Shown here in pieces: positions 48,719 to 58,914 of a stretch of DNA of 64,000 nucleotides. The notes beneath the pieces were generated by a model. That model worked only from the letters and a program-made list of their open reading frames with translations, searched no databases and was not told where the DNA came from. How positions within the stretch are numbered: the first letter of the stretch is position 1; each line of letters begins with the position of its first letter. The DNA comes from Legionellaceae bacterium. GTDB taxonomy: Bacteria > Pseudomonadota > Gammaproteobacteria > Legionellales > Legionellaceae. The translations under genes were made by a program, and so were the position numbers. Where the stretch lies: assembly GCA_029210085.1 (NCBI GenBank), contig JARGPP010000011.1, forward strand, positions 42,069 to 106,068, given 5' to 3'.

Positions 48719-49333
48719 TCAGGAATCAAAAGTCACTGGTACTAAGATTGTGGTCTCATCATAAGCTGTATCTGCTGGCGTTATCGTACACAGATATGAC
48801 CCTATCATGCTAACACCCCAAAGGCTAGAAGGTGAAAATGAAGTCACTGCTGTTGTTGCAGTATCTGCAGATGTCGCAGCACTTGCTGAAGCCGCAGCTG
48901 TAATGCTTAACGCAGGTGGTGTTTCTGCTGCAGATGGTGTCGGTGTAATTTGCGTGTTTGTGGCAGAAGTGATTTGACGTCCACTATACCCATAATACTT
49001 CAAGTAAGCAGGCGCAGCACCTGAGCAAGTTACATCAACAGTATCATTGGTTCCGTTGTATATTTCTAATGTTAATGTCGCACTTCCGGTATAATCTGAG
49101 CGGCCATTTTTTTTCTCTGGTACGAAGTTACTAATGCCTATAATTCTGGATGTAACCGCGATATTTGCAGGAATCGCATTATCAGGCTGTGGTGCTGACA
49201 ACATTCTTTCTGTGATCATTTTTTCAACTTCACAGGTCGTTGCAGCCACTTTACACTTCCCTAATGCTTGTGCTCCAAATGGAATTAAGCACAAAGTTAA
49301 GGCAAGACACATCGATTTATTATTCTTCTGCAT
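48719..49333 (-). CDS. Secreted Ser/Thr/Ala-rich protein, 204 aa
   Basis: The signal peptide is clear (residues 1-24, LALTLCLIPFGAQALG). The mature protein has four cysteines (CKVAATTC near 27-34, one at about 103, and YLCTI near 181) that could form disulfides. A first beta-rich domain (60-125) contains YTGSATLTLEIYNGTNDTVDV. A low-complexity Ser/Ala/Thr/Pro linker at about 128-168 joins it to a short C-terminal beta segment. I do not recognise the family. Export to periplasm or surface is likely. The ribosome site is weak (AGGGATA). The gene lies between a leftward terminator and the outer-membrane protein gene. Confidence 0.7.
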   Translation of the reverse strand: MQKNNKSMCLALTLCLIPFGAQALGKCKVAATTCEVEKMITERMLSAPQPDNAIPANIAVTSRIIGISNFVPEKKNGRSDYTGSATLTLEIYNGTNDTVDVTCSGAAPAYLKYYGYSGRQITSATNTQITPTPSAAETPPALSITAAASASAATSADTATTAVTSFSPSSLWGVSMIGSYLCTITPADTAYDETTILVPVTFDS

Positions 49334-49374
49334 TTGATTATCCCTTTTTTCAAATAAAATTTATTCCAAGCCAG

Positions 49375-49400
49375 AAAAAATGCTTACAAAGACTAAGCAT
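49375..49400 (-). terminator. Intrinsic terminator downstream of nth
   Basis: On the minus strand ATGCTTA-GTCTTTG-TAAGCAT (49400-49380) forms a 7-bp stem followed by TTTTT. It lies 170 bp past nth and would end leftward transcription from the alpha operon. Confidence 0.6.
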
Positions 49401-49569
49401 GTAAGATTATTAAACCATTAATTCCTACAGTCAATCAATTGATTATTTTATTTTCTTTTTGGTGGTCTGCAACCGATAATTTTAATCGCATTATCACGGC
49501 CATAGGAGTTATCTGCAAAAACTTGTGTAAGCTGTCATACAAGAAAGTCATACGACTCAATATACACCA

Positions 49570-50199
49570 TCAGGCTTTATTTGAATAATCACACAAATCA
49601 CGCACCAAACAATCGGCACAATGTGGTTTTCGTGCGGTGCACACATACCTACCGTGTAAAATCAGCCAGTGATGCGCATCTTTTAAAAAGACTCGAGGGA
49701 TGTTTTTTAATAGTCCAAGCTCAACCGCTAATGGCGTTTTTCCCTTTGCAAGACCGGTACGATTTGATACACGAAAAATATGCGTATCAACCGCCATAGT
49801 AGGCTCACCAAAAGCAGTATTTAAAACCACGTTTGCTGTTTTTCGCCCAACGCCAGGCAACGCTTCTAGAGCTGCACGTGTTCTGGGCACTTGGCCTTGG
49901 TGATCAGCTACTAATAGTTGACAAGTTTTTATGATATTTGCAGCTTTGCTGTTGAATAGTCCAATACGTTTAATATATGTTTTAAGCTTGGCCTCGCCTA
50001 AAGCCAACATCGCTTCTGGCGTATTCGCAACCGAAAATAAAGATGATGTTTCAAGGTTAACACGCACATCCGTCGTTTGGGCCGAAAGCATAACCGCAAT
50101 TAACAGCTCAAAATCAGAGTGATAAATCAGTTCAGTGGTTGGATTTGGAGTTTGTTCTGAAAGACGCTCAAAAAAAATATGGCGCGTTTGACGATTCAT
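49570..50199 (-). CDS. nth: Endonuclease III
   Basis: A 209-residue DNA glycosylase/AP lyase for oxidised pyrimidines. Helix-hairpin-helix LPGVGRKTANVV carries the catalytic Lys120, and VDTHIFRVSNR the catalytic Asp138, at the same numbers as in E. coli. The iron-sulfur cluster ligands are C-x6-C-x2-C-x5-C in CTARKPHCADCLVRDLC at the C-terminus. The ribosome site is poor, and the 42-bp gap after rplQ suggests readthrough from the alpha operon. Confidence 0.96.
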   Translation of the reverse strand: MNRQTRHIFFERLSEQTPNPTTELIYHSDFELLIAVMLSAQTTDVRVNLETSSLFSVANTPEAMLALGEAKLKTYIKRIGLFNSKAANIIKTCQLLVADHQGQVPRTRAALEALPGVGRKTANVVLNTAFGEPTMAVDTHIFRVSNRTGLAKGKTPLAVELGLLKNIPRVFLKDAHHWLILHGRYVCTARKPHCADCLVRDLCDYSNKA

Positions 50200-50241
50200 A
50201 TGTCAAGCACGCCATCAATACCAGAAAACATATCCGAAGCC

Positions 50242-50754
50242 TTATTCAGCAGCTTCTGTAGGCTCTTCTGGCTTTTCTAATTTTTCTTTTGTTGCTTTTT
50301 TAGCTTTAGGCTCTTTTGCTTCTACTTTTTTAGGTGCCTCAGCTTTTTTAGATGTCTTTTTTTCAACAACAACTTCTTCTGCTTCGTCTAAAACTTCAGG
50401 CCTATCGACAAGCTCAACAATTGCCATAGGCGCACTATCACCTTGGCGAAAACCACATTTCAATACACGAACATATCCACCAGGACGTTCTTTGTAACGC
50501 GGGCCCAAGTCAGTAAATAACTTACCAACCGAGCTTTTTGAACGAAGTCTATCAAACACATAACGACGTGAAGCCACTGAGTCTGATTTACTGACAGTGA
50601 TCAAAGGCTCAATATAACGTCGTAACTCTTTTGCTTTAGCAAGCGTTGTTTTAATCATTTCATGTTCAACTAATGAGTTGCACATATTTGAGAACATCGC
50701 TTTTCGATGACTACTCGTTCGACCAAAACCACGTCCAGTATGACGATGACGCAT
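50242..50754 (-). CDS. rplQ: Ribosomal protein L17 with charged C-terminal tail
   Basis: The first 125 residues are normal L17: [51 protein letters not shown]. The last 40 residues are a Lys/Glu/Ala tail ([20 protein letters not shown]) absent from E. coli L17 (127 aa). L17 binds 23S rRNA near the exit tunnel. It is the last gene of the alpha operon, 14 bp after rpoA. Confidence 0.97.
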   Translation of the reverse strand: MRHRHTGRGFGRTSSHRKAMFSNMCNSLVEHEMIKTTLAKAKELRRYIEPLITVSKSDSVASRRYVFDRLRSKSSVGKLFTDLGPRYKERPGGYVRVLKCGFRQGDSAPMAIVELVDRPEVLDEAEEVVVEKKTSKKAEAPKKVEAKEPKAKKATKEKLEKPEEPTEAAE

Positions 50755-50768
50755 AATAAAAACTCCTA

Positions 50769-51767
50769 CTAATTACTCTCGCCAAGATTTTCAGGCGGCC
50801 AATTCTCTAAATCCATACCCAACGACAAGGTTCGAGAAGCCAACACGTCTTTAATTTCCGTGAGGGACTTTTTGCCCAAGTTCGGGGTTTTCAATAATTC
50901 ATTTTCACTTTTTTGTACTAAGTCACCAATGAAATATATATTTTCTGCTTTTAAGCAATTTGCTGAACGCACAGTAAGCTCTAAATCATCTACTGGGCGT
51001 AACAACAATGGGTCAAAACCATGCTGCTCATTACCATCAGAAGCAACTTCTTCAAGATTAATATCCACAAATGCTTTCAACTGGCGTTGTAAAATATTTG
51101 CAGACAATCGAATCGCTTCTTCTGGATCAAGCGTACCATCAGTTTGCAATTCAATGGTTAATTTATCTAAGTCTGTTCGGTTTTCAACACGAGCATTATC
51201 AACAGAATAAGCAACTTTTTTAACCGGAGAATAAGTATTATCTACTTTCAAGCTGCCAACAGCCTTTTTAGGCATGTCATCTTCAAGATAGCGAACAAAA
51301 GTATCTGTAATATGAAAGCCTATGCCTTTTTCAATGGTCAAAGTCATATTTAATGAACCATGCTCATTGACGTTAGCAATAACCAGCTCAGGATTAACAA
51401 TCTCAATATCGTTAGTGACTTCAATATCACCTGCTGTCACTTGGCAGGGACCCTGCTTATTCAAAGTCAGTGTTGCTGTTTGGCCAACTGGCATTTTAAG
51501 CGCGACTTCTTTTAAATTCAGCAATATATTGACAACATCTTCTTGAACACCTTCAAGTGTGCTGTACTCATGCAAAACACCATCAATAGTGACTTCAGTA
51601 ATCGCCGCCCCTGGCATTGACGAGATCAAAATTCGTCTAAGTGCATTTCCAAGTGTATGTCCAAAACCACGCTCCAATGGCTCAAGCACAATTCGGCTGT
51701 GATTTGGAGCATCAAACTGCACTTTGAGCGCCTTTGGCGTCAACATGTCGTTAATGTCTATATACAT
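50769..51767 (-). CDS. rpoA: RNA polymerase alpha subunit
   Basis: A 332-residue alpha subunit. The N-terminal assembly domain has [20 protein letters not shown]. The C-terminal domain (about 250-325), which binds UP elements and activators, has [15 protein letters not shown] and [16 protein letters not shown]. It is full length, with usual position between rpsD and rplQ in the alpha operon. Confidence 0.98.
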   Translation of the reverse strand: MYIDINDMLTPKALKVQFDAPNHSRIVLEPLERGFGHTLGNALRRILISSMPGAAITEVTIDGVLHEYSTLEGVQEDVVNILLNLKEVALKMPVGQTATLTLNKQGPCQVTAGDIEVTNDIEIVNPELVIANVNEHGSLNMTLTIEKGIGFHITDTFVRYLEDDMPKKAVGSLKVDNTYSPVKKVAYSVDNARVENRTDLDKLTIELQTDGTLDPEEAIRLSANILQRQLKAFVDINLEEVASDGNEQHGFDPLLLRPVDDLELTVRSANCLKAENIYFIGDLVQKSENELLKTPNLGKKSLTEIKDVLASRTLSLGMDLENWPPENLGESN

Positions 51768-51787
51768 TGGGCTCTAGGCCTCCGCGT

Positions 51788-52408
51788 TTACTTAGAGTAA
51801 AGTTCGACTACTAAGCTAATGTTAAAATCAGCAGGTAAATCATCCATCGTTGGCAAAGCGACAAAAGTCCCTTTAAACGTTGCTGACTCTACCGTAATCC
51901 AGGTACAGGGTGAGCGTTGCTCAGACAAACCAATAGCAGCTTGAATACGCCCTTGTGCACGTGCTTTTTGACGAACAGAAATCACATCACCTGGTTTCAC
52001 CAGAAAAGAGGCAATATTAACCACCTGATCATTCACTAAAATAGCCTTATGAGACACCAACTGCCGTGCTTCAGCACGCGTGGTTGCAAATCCCATACGA
52101 TAAACAACGTTATCTAACCTGCACTCTAAAAGCATCATCAGGTTTTCACCTGTTGAGCCTTTTTTACTTGCTGCTTTTTTATAACAATTTCGGAATTGCT
52201 TTTCTAAAACACCATAGTAGCGTTTTATCTTCTGCTTTTCGCGTAACTGTAAACCATAGTCAGCCATGCGTGAACGCTTATCACCATGCTGCCCTGGCTG
52301 CTTCTCTGAATTACATTTAGATTTATGGTCTCGAACGCCACTTTTAAGCAGCAAATCAACACCTTCTCTACGAGAGAGCCTACACTTTGGACCAAGATAC
52401 CTTGCCAT
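51788..52408 (-). CDS. rpsD: Ribosomal protein S4
   Basis: A 206-residue S4 ([20 protein letters not shown]4 domain [22 protein letters not shown]). It initiates 30S assembly by binding the 5' domain of 16S rRNA, and in E. coli represses its own operon. ATG 52408 has AGGAG 6 nt upstream; a TTG one codon earlier is rejected. Confidence 0.97.
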   Translation of the reverse strand: MARYLGPKCRLSRREGVDLLLKSGVRDHKSKCNSEKQPGQHGDKRSRMADYGLQLREKQKIKRYYGVLEKQFRNCYKKAASKKGSTGENLMMLLECRLDNVVYRMGFATTRAEARQLVSHKAILVNDQVVNIASFLVKPGDVISVRQKARAQGRIQAAIGLSEQRSPCTWITVESATFKGTFVALPTMDDLPADFNISLVVELYSK

Positions 52409-52424
52409 CAATCACTCCTGAAAC

Positions 52425-52823
52425 TTAAACGCGACGTTTTTTAGGTGGCTTACAGCCATTATGAGGAATACCTGTCACGTCCGTAATTTCTACAATTTTA
52501 AATTCCTGGGAAATCAGTTCTCGGATCGTAGACTCACGACCGGGCCCTGGCCCATGAACAAATACAGCAACCGACTTCATTCCATATTCTTTTGCTGTTG
52601 CTGACGCACGTTCAGTTGCAATCTGTGCCGCATACGGTGTGCTTTTTCGTGATCCACGAAAGCCTGAACCACCGGATGTTGCCCAACATAAAGCATTGCC
52701 TTGACGATCGGTGAAGGTCACAATCGTATTGTTGAACGAGGCATGCACATGAACAATCCCGTCTGATACAACGCGTTTAATCTTTTTACGCGTCTTTTTT
52801 TGTTTTGCCTTACTAATAGCCAT
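52425..52823 (-). CDS. rpsK: Ribosomal protein S11
   Basis: A 132-residue S11 of the 30S platform: [32 protein letters not shown], and the C-terminal [16 protein letters not shown] 52823 with AGGA 7-8 nt upstream is preferred to GTG 52826. It lies between rpsM and rpsD. Confidence 0.97.
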   Translation of the reverse strand: MAISKAKQKKTRKKIKRVVSDGIVHVHASFNNTIVTFTDRQGNALCWATSGGSGFRGSRKSTPYAAQIATERASATAKEYGMKSVAVFVHGPGPGRESTIRELISQEFKIVEITDVTGIPHNGCKPPKKRRV

Positions 52824-52859
52824 CACTCTTTCCTACATGAAAAATCAAATATTCGCGTG

Positions 52860-53204
52860 CTATTTACGACGACCCTTCCGCGTGCGCGCGTTGGTTTTCG
52901 TTCGTTGTCCACGCAACGGCAAACCACGCCGATGTCGAAGACCCCGATAACAGCCGAGATCCATCAGTCGTTTGATGTTCATCGTCACCGTACGACGCAA
53001 ATCGCCTTCTACGGTCATTTTTCCAATCTCTGTACGCAAAGTATCAAGCTCTGCATCCGTCAATTGAGAAACCTTTGTTGAGGGTTCTATTTTATTTTGC
53101 TGACAAAGCTTTATGGCGCTTGATTTCCCAATACCATAAACTGAAGTCAGTGCAATCACCACATGCTTGTGATCTGCAATGTTTACACCTGCTATACGTG
53201 CCAT
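52860..53204 (-). CDS. rpsM: Ribosomal protein S13
   Basis: A 114-residue S13 of the 30S head: [27 protein letters not shown], and the C-terminal [20 protein letters not shown] that contacts P-site tRNA. It is the first gene of the alpha operon, and a 79-bp leader with a promoter-like site separates it from rpmJ. Confidence 0.97.
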   Translation of the reverse strand: MARIAGVNIADHKHVVIALTSVYGIGKSSAIKLCQQNKIEPSTKVSQLTDAELDTLRTEIGKMTVEGDLRRTVTMNIKRLMDLGCYRGLRHRRGLPLRGQRTKTNARTRKGRRK

Positions 53205-53230
53205 TCATTTCTCCGAACACTATGTCGCTT

Positions 53231-53276
53231 CTGCTGGAAGGGAACAGAAGATACTCGTTTCACACCTTAAAATCAA
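53231..53276 (-). promoter_or_regulatory. Candidate alpha-operon promoter and leader hairpin
   Basis: On the minus strand TTGATT (53276-53271), a 17-bp spacer and TATCTT (53253-53248) lie upstream of rpsM. CTTCTG overlapping the -10 end can pair with CAGAAG about 11 nt later. In E. coli this leader is where S4 represses the operon; whether the fold is the same cannot be told. Confidence 0.45.
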
Positions 53277-53283
53277 GTCGTGC

Positions 53284-53397
53284 TTACCCTTGTCGCTGTT
53301 TATGACGCGGTTCCTTACAAATCACGCGTACAGCACCATGTCTTTTAATTACTTTGCAATTACGGCACATAGGCTTCACCGATGCTCTTACTTTCAT
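53284..53397 (-). CDS. rpmJ: Ribosomal protein L36
   Basis: A 37-residue L36: [20 protein letters not shown], then [15 protein letters not shown]. The zinc ligands Cys11, Cys14, Cys27 and His32 are all present, so this is the zinc-binding (C+) form. It lies between secY (19 bp) and rpsM, as in other gammaproteobacteria. Confidence 0.95.
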   Translation of the reverse strand: MKVRASVKPMCRNCKVIKRHGAVRVICKEPRHKQRQG

Positions 53398-53416
53398 TGA
53401 ACTACTCCACTATTAA

Positions 53417-54742
53417 TCACAAAAGACCCGGCAGACCGGTTCCTTTGACATTGCCTTTCTTCATCAAAGAATCATACTGCCCTGCCATCAAATGCGCTTG
53501 TACCTGTGCGACAAAATCCATGATAACCACCACAATAATTAAAAGTGAGGTACCACCAAAATAAAATGGCACATGCCAGGTATACATTAAAAGCTGGGGA
53601 AGCAAGCACACTAAAACCAAATACAAAGCCCCAATCAGAGTCAAGCGCGTCATGATAGCATCAATATAACGAATTGTCTGCTCTCCTGGACGAATTCCTG
53701 GAATATATGCACCTGATTTCTTTAAATTATCAGCCGTATCTTTTGGGTTAAAAACCAACGCGGTATAAAAGAAAGCAAAAAACACAATTGCTGCGGCATA
53801 AATAATCAGATATAACGGCTGACCAGGAGATAATGCCATGCCGATATCAGCAAGCCAGTCCATACCTTTTCCACGACCAAAAAACTGTGCCACAGTGCCT
53901 GGAATAAGAATAATACTAGAAGCAAAAATAGGTGGAATAACACTTGCCATATTAATCTTCAGAGGCAAATGACTGGTTTGAGCCGCATAAACGCGTTTAC
54001 CTTGTGTTCTCTGAGCATAGTTCACACGTATCCGTCGTTGGCCTCGCTCAACAAAAACCACAAACCCTGTTACCAGAGCCACAATCACAGCAATAAGAAT
54101 CAAACTTAGTGCTTGCATCTGACCTTCACGCACTTGCTGAAATACAGACGCAATTGCATGCGGCAAATTAGAAACAATGCCTGAGAAAATAATGAGCGAG
54201 ATACCATTACCCACACCTTTTTCGGTAATTTGCTCACCTAGCCACATCAAAAACATGGTTCCCGTAACCAACGTCATGACGGCTGTAATATAAAAAGAAA
54301 TATCGGTTGTTAAAGCGATATGCTGACCGGCAAGCCAACGCGCCATTCCAAAAGACTGAAACAAAGCCAAAACCAATGTAAAGTAACGTGTGTATTGATT
54401 GATTTTACGACGACCAGACTCACCCTCTTTTTTAAGCTGTTCAAGCGATGGCACAACCATGGAGAATAATTGCATGACGATAGAGGCTGTAATATAAGGC
54501 ATAATCCCTATCGCAAACACCGTAACACGCGAAAGCGCGCCGCCTGAGAACATATTAAACAAGCCAAAAATGGTGTTTTGTTGCTCAGAAAAAAAGTTTG
54601 CTAGTTTTTGTGGGTCTAAGCCCGGCACAGGAATATGTGCCCCTAAGCGATAAACTAAAATAGCGCCAAGGACAAAGAGAAGCCGAACTTTTAGCTCGGC
54701 TAATCCACCATTCGAAGCGTGCTTTGAATGCTTAGTACTCAT
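53417..54742 (-). CDS. secY: Protein translocase subunit SecY
   Basis: A 441-residue, ten-helix SecY channel of the inner membrane. [13 protein letters not shown] after helix 1, [23 protein letters not shown] as the plug region (in part), and [14 protein letters not shown] before the later helices. It exports unfolded proteins with SecA. The start overlaps rplO by 4 bp. Confidence 0.98.
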   Translation of the reverse strand: MSTKHSKHASNGGLAELKVRLLFVLGAILVYRLGAHIPVPGLDPQKLANFFSEQQNTIFGLFNMFSGGALSRVTVFAIGIMPYITASIVMQLFSMVVPSLEQLKKEGESGRRKINQYTRYFTLVLALFQSFGMARWLAGQHIALTTDISFYITAVMTLVTGTMFLMWLGEQITEKGVGNGISLIIFSGIVSNLPHAIASVFQQVREGQMQALSLILIAVIVALVTGFVVFVERGQRRIRVNYAQRTQGKRVYAAQTSHLPLKINMASVIPPIFASSIILIPGTVAQFFGRGKGMDWLADIGMALSPGQPLYLIIYAAAIVFFAFFYTALVFNPKDTADNLKKSGAYIPGIRPGEQTIRYIDAIMTRLTLIGALYLVLVCLLPQLLMYTWHVPFYFGGTSLLIIVVVIMDFVAQVQAHLMAGQYDSLMKKGNVKGTGLPGLL

Positions 54743-55173
54743 GCGTCAACACTACCACCTTGTGCTTCAATTGCCGCAAGGGCACCTTTGGTCACTCGCA
54801 ATCCTTTGACCACCACTTTTTTCGTAAGCTCGCCTGACAAAATAATTTTAACTTCACGAATATTTGCGTGAATTAAACCTGCCTCACGTACAGCCTCAAC
54901 CGTTACAACATCTGCTGTAATTTTTGACAGTTCAGATAATGTAATCTGATCAACAGTTCTTCCAACACGTGATGTAAAACCAAGCTTAGGCAAACGTCGC
55001 TGAATCGGCATTTGACCACCTTCAAAGTTGATCTTGTGGTAACCACCCGATCGAGCCTTTTGCCCTTTGTGTCCTCGGCCGCAAGTTTTGCCTAGCCCTG
55101 ACCCTATTCCGCGCCCTACTCGTGCTTGGCGAGGCCTTGAACCTGGCTCTGGTGATAAAGCATTTAATTTCAT
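54739..55173 (-). CDS. rplO: Ribosomal protein L15
   Basis: A 144-residue L15: [20 protein letters not shown], then [20 protein letters not shown], and [15 protein letters not shown]. It acts late in 50S assembly. Its start shares one base with the rpmD stop. Confidence 0.97.
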   Translation of the reverse strand: MKLNALSPEPGSRPRQARVGRGIGSGLGKTCGRGHKGQKARSGGYHKINFEGGQMPIQRRLPKLGFTSRVGRTVDQITLSELSKITADVVTVEAVREAGLIHANIREVKIILSGELTKKVVVKGLRVTKGALAAIEAQGGSVDA

Positions 55174-55370
55174 CAGATATTCTCCTCAACGCGCACCAAA
55201 TAATTCACTTGATTAACCAAGCCACGAATCGCTGGGATATCACGATGAATAACACTGCTATTAATTCGTTTAAGGCCTAATTGTTTAGCAATATGGATAT
55301 GCTTGGGTAAACGACCTATTAAACTCTTAACTAGGGTAATTTTAATTTGACTGTCAGCTTTTTTATTCAT
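55173..55370 (-). CDS. rpmD: Ribosomal protein L30
   Basis: A 65-residue L30 (E. coli 59): [37 protein letters not shown] and [14 protein letters not shown] few extra N-terminal residues precede the family core. The gap to rpsE is 2 bp. Confidence 0.95.
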   Translation of the reverse strand: MNKKADSQIKITLVKSLIGRLPKHIHIAKQLGLKRINSSVIHRDIPAIRGLVNQVNYLVRVEENI

Positions 55371-55372
55371 AG

Positions 55373-55876
55373 TTAACCTTCCACTACTTCTTGAACGGTT
55401 TTCCCACGTTTGGCCGCCACATGATCAGGTGTCCCAATACGTGTCAATGCACCGATGGTTGCACGAACCACGTTTGTTGGATTCGTCGAGCCCATACTTT
55501 TAGCAAGAATATCTTGCACACCCAGCACCTCAAGCACTGCTCGCATAGCTCCTCCAGCAATCACACCTGTTCCTTCACTAGCTGGCTTCATAAATACTTT
55601 TGAAGCACCAAAGTTTGAAACGATTGTATGGTGAATTGTTTTTCCAGCCAATGGAATATAGACCATATTTTTTCGCGCTTGATCCATTGCTTTTTGAATT
55701 GCAACAGGCACTTCACGGGCTTTACCACGACCATAACCAATTTTGCCTTTACCATCACCGACCACGACCAATGCTGCAAAGCCAAAAACACGGCCCCCTT
55801 TTACAACTTTTGCCGTACGTGCAACAGATACCAATTTTTCTTGATAGCCGTCTGTTTTTGAATCATCGAATGCCAT
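55373..55876 (-). CDS. rpsE: Ribosomal protein S5
   Basis: A 167-residue S5: double-stranded RNA-binding fold at 12-75 ([20 protein letters not shown]) with [19 protein letters not shown], then [20 protein letters not shown]. It contributes to decoding fidelity. Confidence 0.97.
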   Translation of the reverse strand: MAFDDSKTDGYQEKLVSVARTAKVVKGGRVFGFAALVVVGDGKGKIGYGRGKAREVPVAIQKAMDQARKNMVYIPLAGKTIHHTIVSNFGASKVFMKPASEGTGVIAGGAMRAVLEVLGVQDILAKSMGSTNPTNVVRATIGALTRIGTPDHVAAKRGKTVQEVVEG

Positions 55877-55885
55877 AGTTGTTCC

Positions 55886-56242
55886 TTAAAAAGTCAACGC
55901 TTCACGCGCACCATCAGCCAACGCTTTTACGCGACCATGGTATTTATAGCCAGATCTATCAAATGCCACATTAACCACATCCAGCTCTTTTGCTCGCTGA
56001 CCAAGTAATTGTCCAACTTGGAATGCGCATTCTACTTTATTGCCTTTCAATGTCTTTCGCACTTCTTTTTCAAGGCTTGAGCAAGAGACTAAAACACGAT
56101 CACCATTCTCTTCTGACACCACAATTTGCGCATAAATCTGGCAGGCGCTACGATGAACAACCAATCGAGGTCGTCCAGATCGGCGAATCACTGCTTTTGT
56201 TTTTGAACCCCGTCGGATTCGAGCTCGTTCTTTAGTTGCCAT
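55886..56242 (-). CDS. rplR: Ribosomal protein L18
   Basis: A 118-residue L18: RRGSKTKAVIRRSGRPRLVV at the N-terminus and VAFDRSGYKYHGRVKALADGARE at the end (overlapping blocks). It binds 5S rRNA in the central protuberance. Confidence 0.97.
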   Translation of the reverse strand: MATKERARIRRGSKTKAVIRRSGRPRLVVHRSACQIYAQIVVSEENGDRVLVSCSSLEKEVRKTLKGNKVECAFQVGQLLGQRAKELDVVNVAFDRSGYKYHGRVKALADGAREALTF

Positions 56243-56252
56243 CAGTTACACC

Positions 56253-56795
56253 CTATTTTTTCTTCGCTTCTTTGGTAATAATCACTTCACCCGCTCGACG
56301 TATTCCTTTGCCTTTATAGGGCTCAGGAGGTCTTAAGGCACGAATTTCTGCAGCCACTTGTCCAACACGTTGCTTATTTGAACTTTTCAATACGATAGTT
56401 GTATTGTTCGGGATTTCAGCAGTCACATCATCAGGAAGTGGGAAAGACACAGGATGAGAAAAACCAAGCGATAAGGCTAAAGCCTTTCCTTGCGCTTGTG
56501 CTCGATATCCAACACCTACCAATTCCAAAGTTACACTGAACCCTTCTGTAACACCGAGAACAGCATTGCTCACTAATGCTCGCACTGTTCCTGCAAAAGC
56601 CCATCCTTTTGGATCAGCAGATGCTGGCGCAAATAATATCTCATTAGGTGCCTCTTCTGTGCGTGTCACAGAAACCAAGTGATGACAATGTGTTGTCACA
56701 ACACCTTTTGGCCCCTTAACAATTACGCTTCCTGGTTCAACATTCAACTCTACGTTTGAAGGTAAAATTACAGGCGCTTTTGCTATTCTTGACAT
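56253..56795 (-). CDS. rplF: Ribosomal protein L6
   Basis: A 180-residue L6 with two alpha/beta repeats: MSRIAKAPVILPSNVEL, VEGFSVTLELVGVGYRAQ (with a T for V at the first position), and the C-terminal PEPYKGKGIRRAGEVI. It sits near the factor-binding site of 50S. Confidence 0.97.
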   Translation of the reverse strand: MSRIAKAPVILPSNVELNVEPGSVIVKGPKGVVTTHCHHLVSVTRTEEAPNEILFAPASADPKGWAFAGTVRALVSNAVLGVTEGFSVTLELVGVGYRAQAQGKALALSLGFSHPVSFPLPDDVTAEIPNNTTIVLKSSNKQRVGQVAAEIRALRPPEPYKGKGIRRAGEVIITKEAKKK

Positions 56796-56812
56796 GTCTA
56801 TCCTCGCTTGTA

Positions 56813-57208
56813 TTAAGCTACTTCACAAATAACTTCACCACCCACCCCGGTTTTCTGGGCACGCAAATGGCTCATCACACCTTGAGAGGTTGATAAAATC
56901 GCCACCCCAAAACCTGGAATCGGAGACAAATCTTTGACTGCCTTATAAACACGAAGACCTGGACGACTGATACGCTTAATGCGCTCAATCACTGGACGTC
57001 CATGATAATATTTAAGCTTCAAAGTCAATGACTTCAAGTTACTTTCAGAAGAATCAACTCTAAAATCAACGATATAACCTTCTTCTTTCAGGACACGCGC
57101 AATCTCTTCTTTAAGGTTGGATGAAACCAATACAACCTGTTGATGATTCGCCTGTTGTCCATTACGAATTCTTGTTAACATATCCGCTATAGGATCTTGC
57201 ATACTCAC
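56813..57208 (-). CDS. rpsH: Ribosomal protein S8
   Basis: A 131-residue S8: [60 protein letters not shown] 57208 is chosen since it gives the family N-terminus MSMQDPIAD and has GGAG 7 nt upstream; ATG 57202 is two codons later. In E. coli S8 represses the spc operon. Confidence 0.96.
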   Translation of the reverse strand: MSMQDPIADMLTRIRNGQQANHQQVVLVSSNLKEEIARVLKEEGYIVDFRVDSSESNLKSLTLKLKYYHGRPVIERIKRISRPGLRVYKAVKDLSPIPGFGVAILSTSQGVMSHLRAQKTGVGGEVICEVA

Positions 57209-57230
57209 GGTAGCTCTCCAATTTTTAAAA

Positions 57231-57533
57231 TTACCAACTTGATTTTCGAGCACCGGTAACATTACCGATCATCAAGTTCTGGCGCAAACAAATTCGGCAC
57301 AACCCAAATTTCCGATACACTGCATGTTGCCGACCACACTGCTGGCAACGTGTCGTCAGTCGAGAAGGGCTCGAATTAAGCGGCAATTTGTGCAAACGCT
57401 TCAAAAGAGCTGTAATCTCATCAGGATCAGTAGAAGATTTTATTTGTTTCTTCAACTCAATCCGACGCACTCTGTATTTATCAACTAACTTCGCTTTTTT
57501 AAGCTCTCGTTCAACAATTGCTTTTCTAGCCAC
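57231..57533 (-). CDS. rpsN: Ribosomal protein S14, long form with zinc cysteines
   Basis: A 100-residue S14 with the long gammaproteobacterial architecture (E. coli 101 aa), ending GARKSSW. It contains C-x2-C-x12-C-x2-C in [11 protein letters not shown] and [12 protein letters not shown]. coli S14 has lost these ligands (CRQTG, LSRIK); the short zinc-type S14 of Thermus keeps them. This copy therefore combines the long N-terminus with a complete zinc site. Position between rplE and rpsH is usual. Confidence 0.96.
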   Translation of the reverse strand: MARKAIVERELKKAKLVDKYRVRRIELKKQIKSSTDPDEITALLKRLHKLPLNSSPSRLTTRCQQCGRQHAVYRKFGLCRICLRQNLMIGNVTGARKSSW

Positions 57534-57544
57534 AATGACACCTT

Positions 57545-58099
57545 TTATTTTCGTTCATTATTTTTTTTCAATGGAAACTTAAACGCATCCAACAAAGCAC
57601 GCGCTTCCTCATTTGTCTTCGCGCTCGTTGAAATACAAATATCAAGACCTCGAATACAATCAATTTTATCAAAATCAATTTCAGGAAAAACAATTTGCTC
57701 TTGAATTCCCATAGAATAGTTGCCTGTTCCATCAAATGATTTAGGATTTAAACCTCTAAAATCACGAACACGTGGCAAAGCAATCGCAATTAAGCGCTCA
57801 AGAAACTCATACATACGAGCACCACGCAAAGTCACTTTACAGCCAATTGGCCACCCTTCTCGAATCTTAAACCCTGCAAGCGAACGTTTTGCAAATGTTG
57901 TTACTGGCTTTTGTCCTGCAATACGCGTCATGTCATCCAGGGCAAATTTCATGACTTTTTTGTCATTAACCGCTTCTCCGACGCCCATATTTAATGTGAT
58001 TTTTTCAAGCTTTGGCACTTGCATCACATTAGAGTAATTGAAGGCTTTCATTAATGATGCCACAATTTCTTCTTGATATAACTTCTTTAACCTAGTCAT
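57545..58099 (-). CDS. rplE: Ribosomal protein L5
   Basis: A 184-residue L5: [56 protein letters not shown]. It binds 5S rRNA and contacts P-site tRNA. Eleven bp separate it from rpsN. Confidence 0.97.
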   Translation of the reverse strand: MTRLKKLYQEEIVASLMKAFNYSNVMQVPKLEKITLNMGVGEAVNDKKVMKFALDDMTRIAGQKPVTTFAKRSLAGFKIREGWPIGCKVTLRGARMYEFLERLIAIALPRVRDFRGLNPKSFDGTGNYSMGIQEQIVFPEIDFDKIDCIRGLDICISTSAKTNEEARALLDAFKFPLKKNNERK

Positions 58100-58111
58100 C
58101 TTGCTACCCCA

Positions 58112-58438
58112 TCACCCTTGGTCGACCAATTCTTGATTGGATTTAAAATAACGCACCCTTCGTGCTTTTCCATCTTTCTCAACAAGTCTAAAACCGACTT
58201 TATCTGCTTTTTTGGTGACCGGATTATACAGGGCAACATTCGAACAATGCAAGGGTGCTTCTTGTGAGCGAATTTCACCCTTTTGCTGTTTCTGAGGATT
58301 TGGCTTGATGTGTTTTTTCACTAAGTTAGCACCTTCAAGCAGCACTTTATCACCGACAACACGAAGTATTTTACCGATATGACCTTTACTTTTTCCGGTA
58401 ATTACAATGGCTGTATCATTTTTTTTAATACGTTTCAT
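58112..58438 (-). CDS. rplX: Ribosomal protein L24
   Basis: A 108-residue L24 with a KOW motif at residues 4-35 (KNDTAIVITGKSKGHIGKIL), GANLVKKHIKPNPQKQ and GFRLVEKDGKARRVRYF. It is an early 50S assembly initiator. Confidence 0.97.
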   Translation of the reverse strand: MKRIKKNDTAIVITGKSKGHIGKILRVVGDKVLLEGANLVKKHIKPNPQKQQKGEIRSQEAPLHCSNVALYNPVTKKADKVGFRLVEKDGKARRVRYFKSNQELVDQG

Positions 58439-58452
58439 GACATATCCCTTTA

Positions 58453-58818
58453 TTACAAGACTTCAGGAGCCAAGGAGATGATTTTCATGAATCGCTCCCT
58501 TAACTCACGGGTCACCGGGCCAAAAATACGTGTTCCTACAGGGTCATGTTGAGCATTCAACAAAACCGCTGCATTTCCATCAAAGCGAATCACAGAACCA
58601 TCATCACGACGAACTGCTGTTGCTGTTCGAACGACAACCGCATTCATAACAACACCTTTTTTCACTTTACTTCTAGGAATTGCATCTTTCACACTTACTT
58701 TAATCACATCGCCTACTCGCGCATAACGGCGATGCGAACCACCCAATACTTTGATGCACATCACTTTACGTGCACCGCTGTTATCAGCGACATCGAGCAC
58801 TGTCTGCATTTGTATCAT
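58453..58818 (-). CDS. rplN: Ribosomal protein L14
   Basis: A 121-residue L14: [59 protein letters not shown]. First gene of the spc operon. ATG 58818 has GGAG 6 nt upstream; the frame opens at 58878 but those residues are not part of the family. Confidence 0.97.
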   Translation of the reverse strand: MIQMQTVLDVADNSGARKVMCIKVLGGSHRRYARVGDVIKVSVKDAIPRSKVKKGVVMNAVVVRTATAVRRDDGSVIRFDGNAAVLLNAQHDPVGTRIFGPVTRELRERFMKIISLAPEVL

Positions 58819-58849
58819 TTTACTCTCCAGCTCTAACAGTCGACCAGAA

Positions 58850-58875
58850 AAGGGCTGACGATTATACCAGCCCTT
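58850..58875 (-). promoter_or_regulatory. spc-operon promoter inside an inverted repeat
   Basis: On the minus strand TGG-TATAAT (58869-58861) is an extended -10 about 43 bp before rplN. It lies in the loop of an 8-bp inverted repeat, AAGGGCTG...CAGCCCTT (58875-58850), with TTTTC after the second arm. The repeat could end S10 transcripts, while the loop starts spc transcripts. Confidence 0.55.
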
Positions 58876-58914
58876 CATGTATTTTAAAAGTTAATTTAAG
58901 CATCCACAGGTGAA

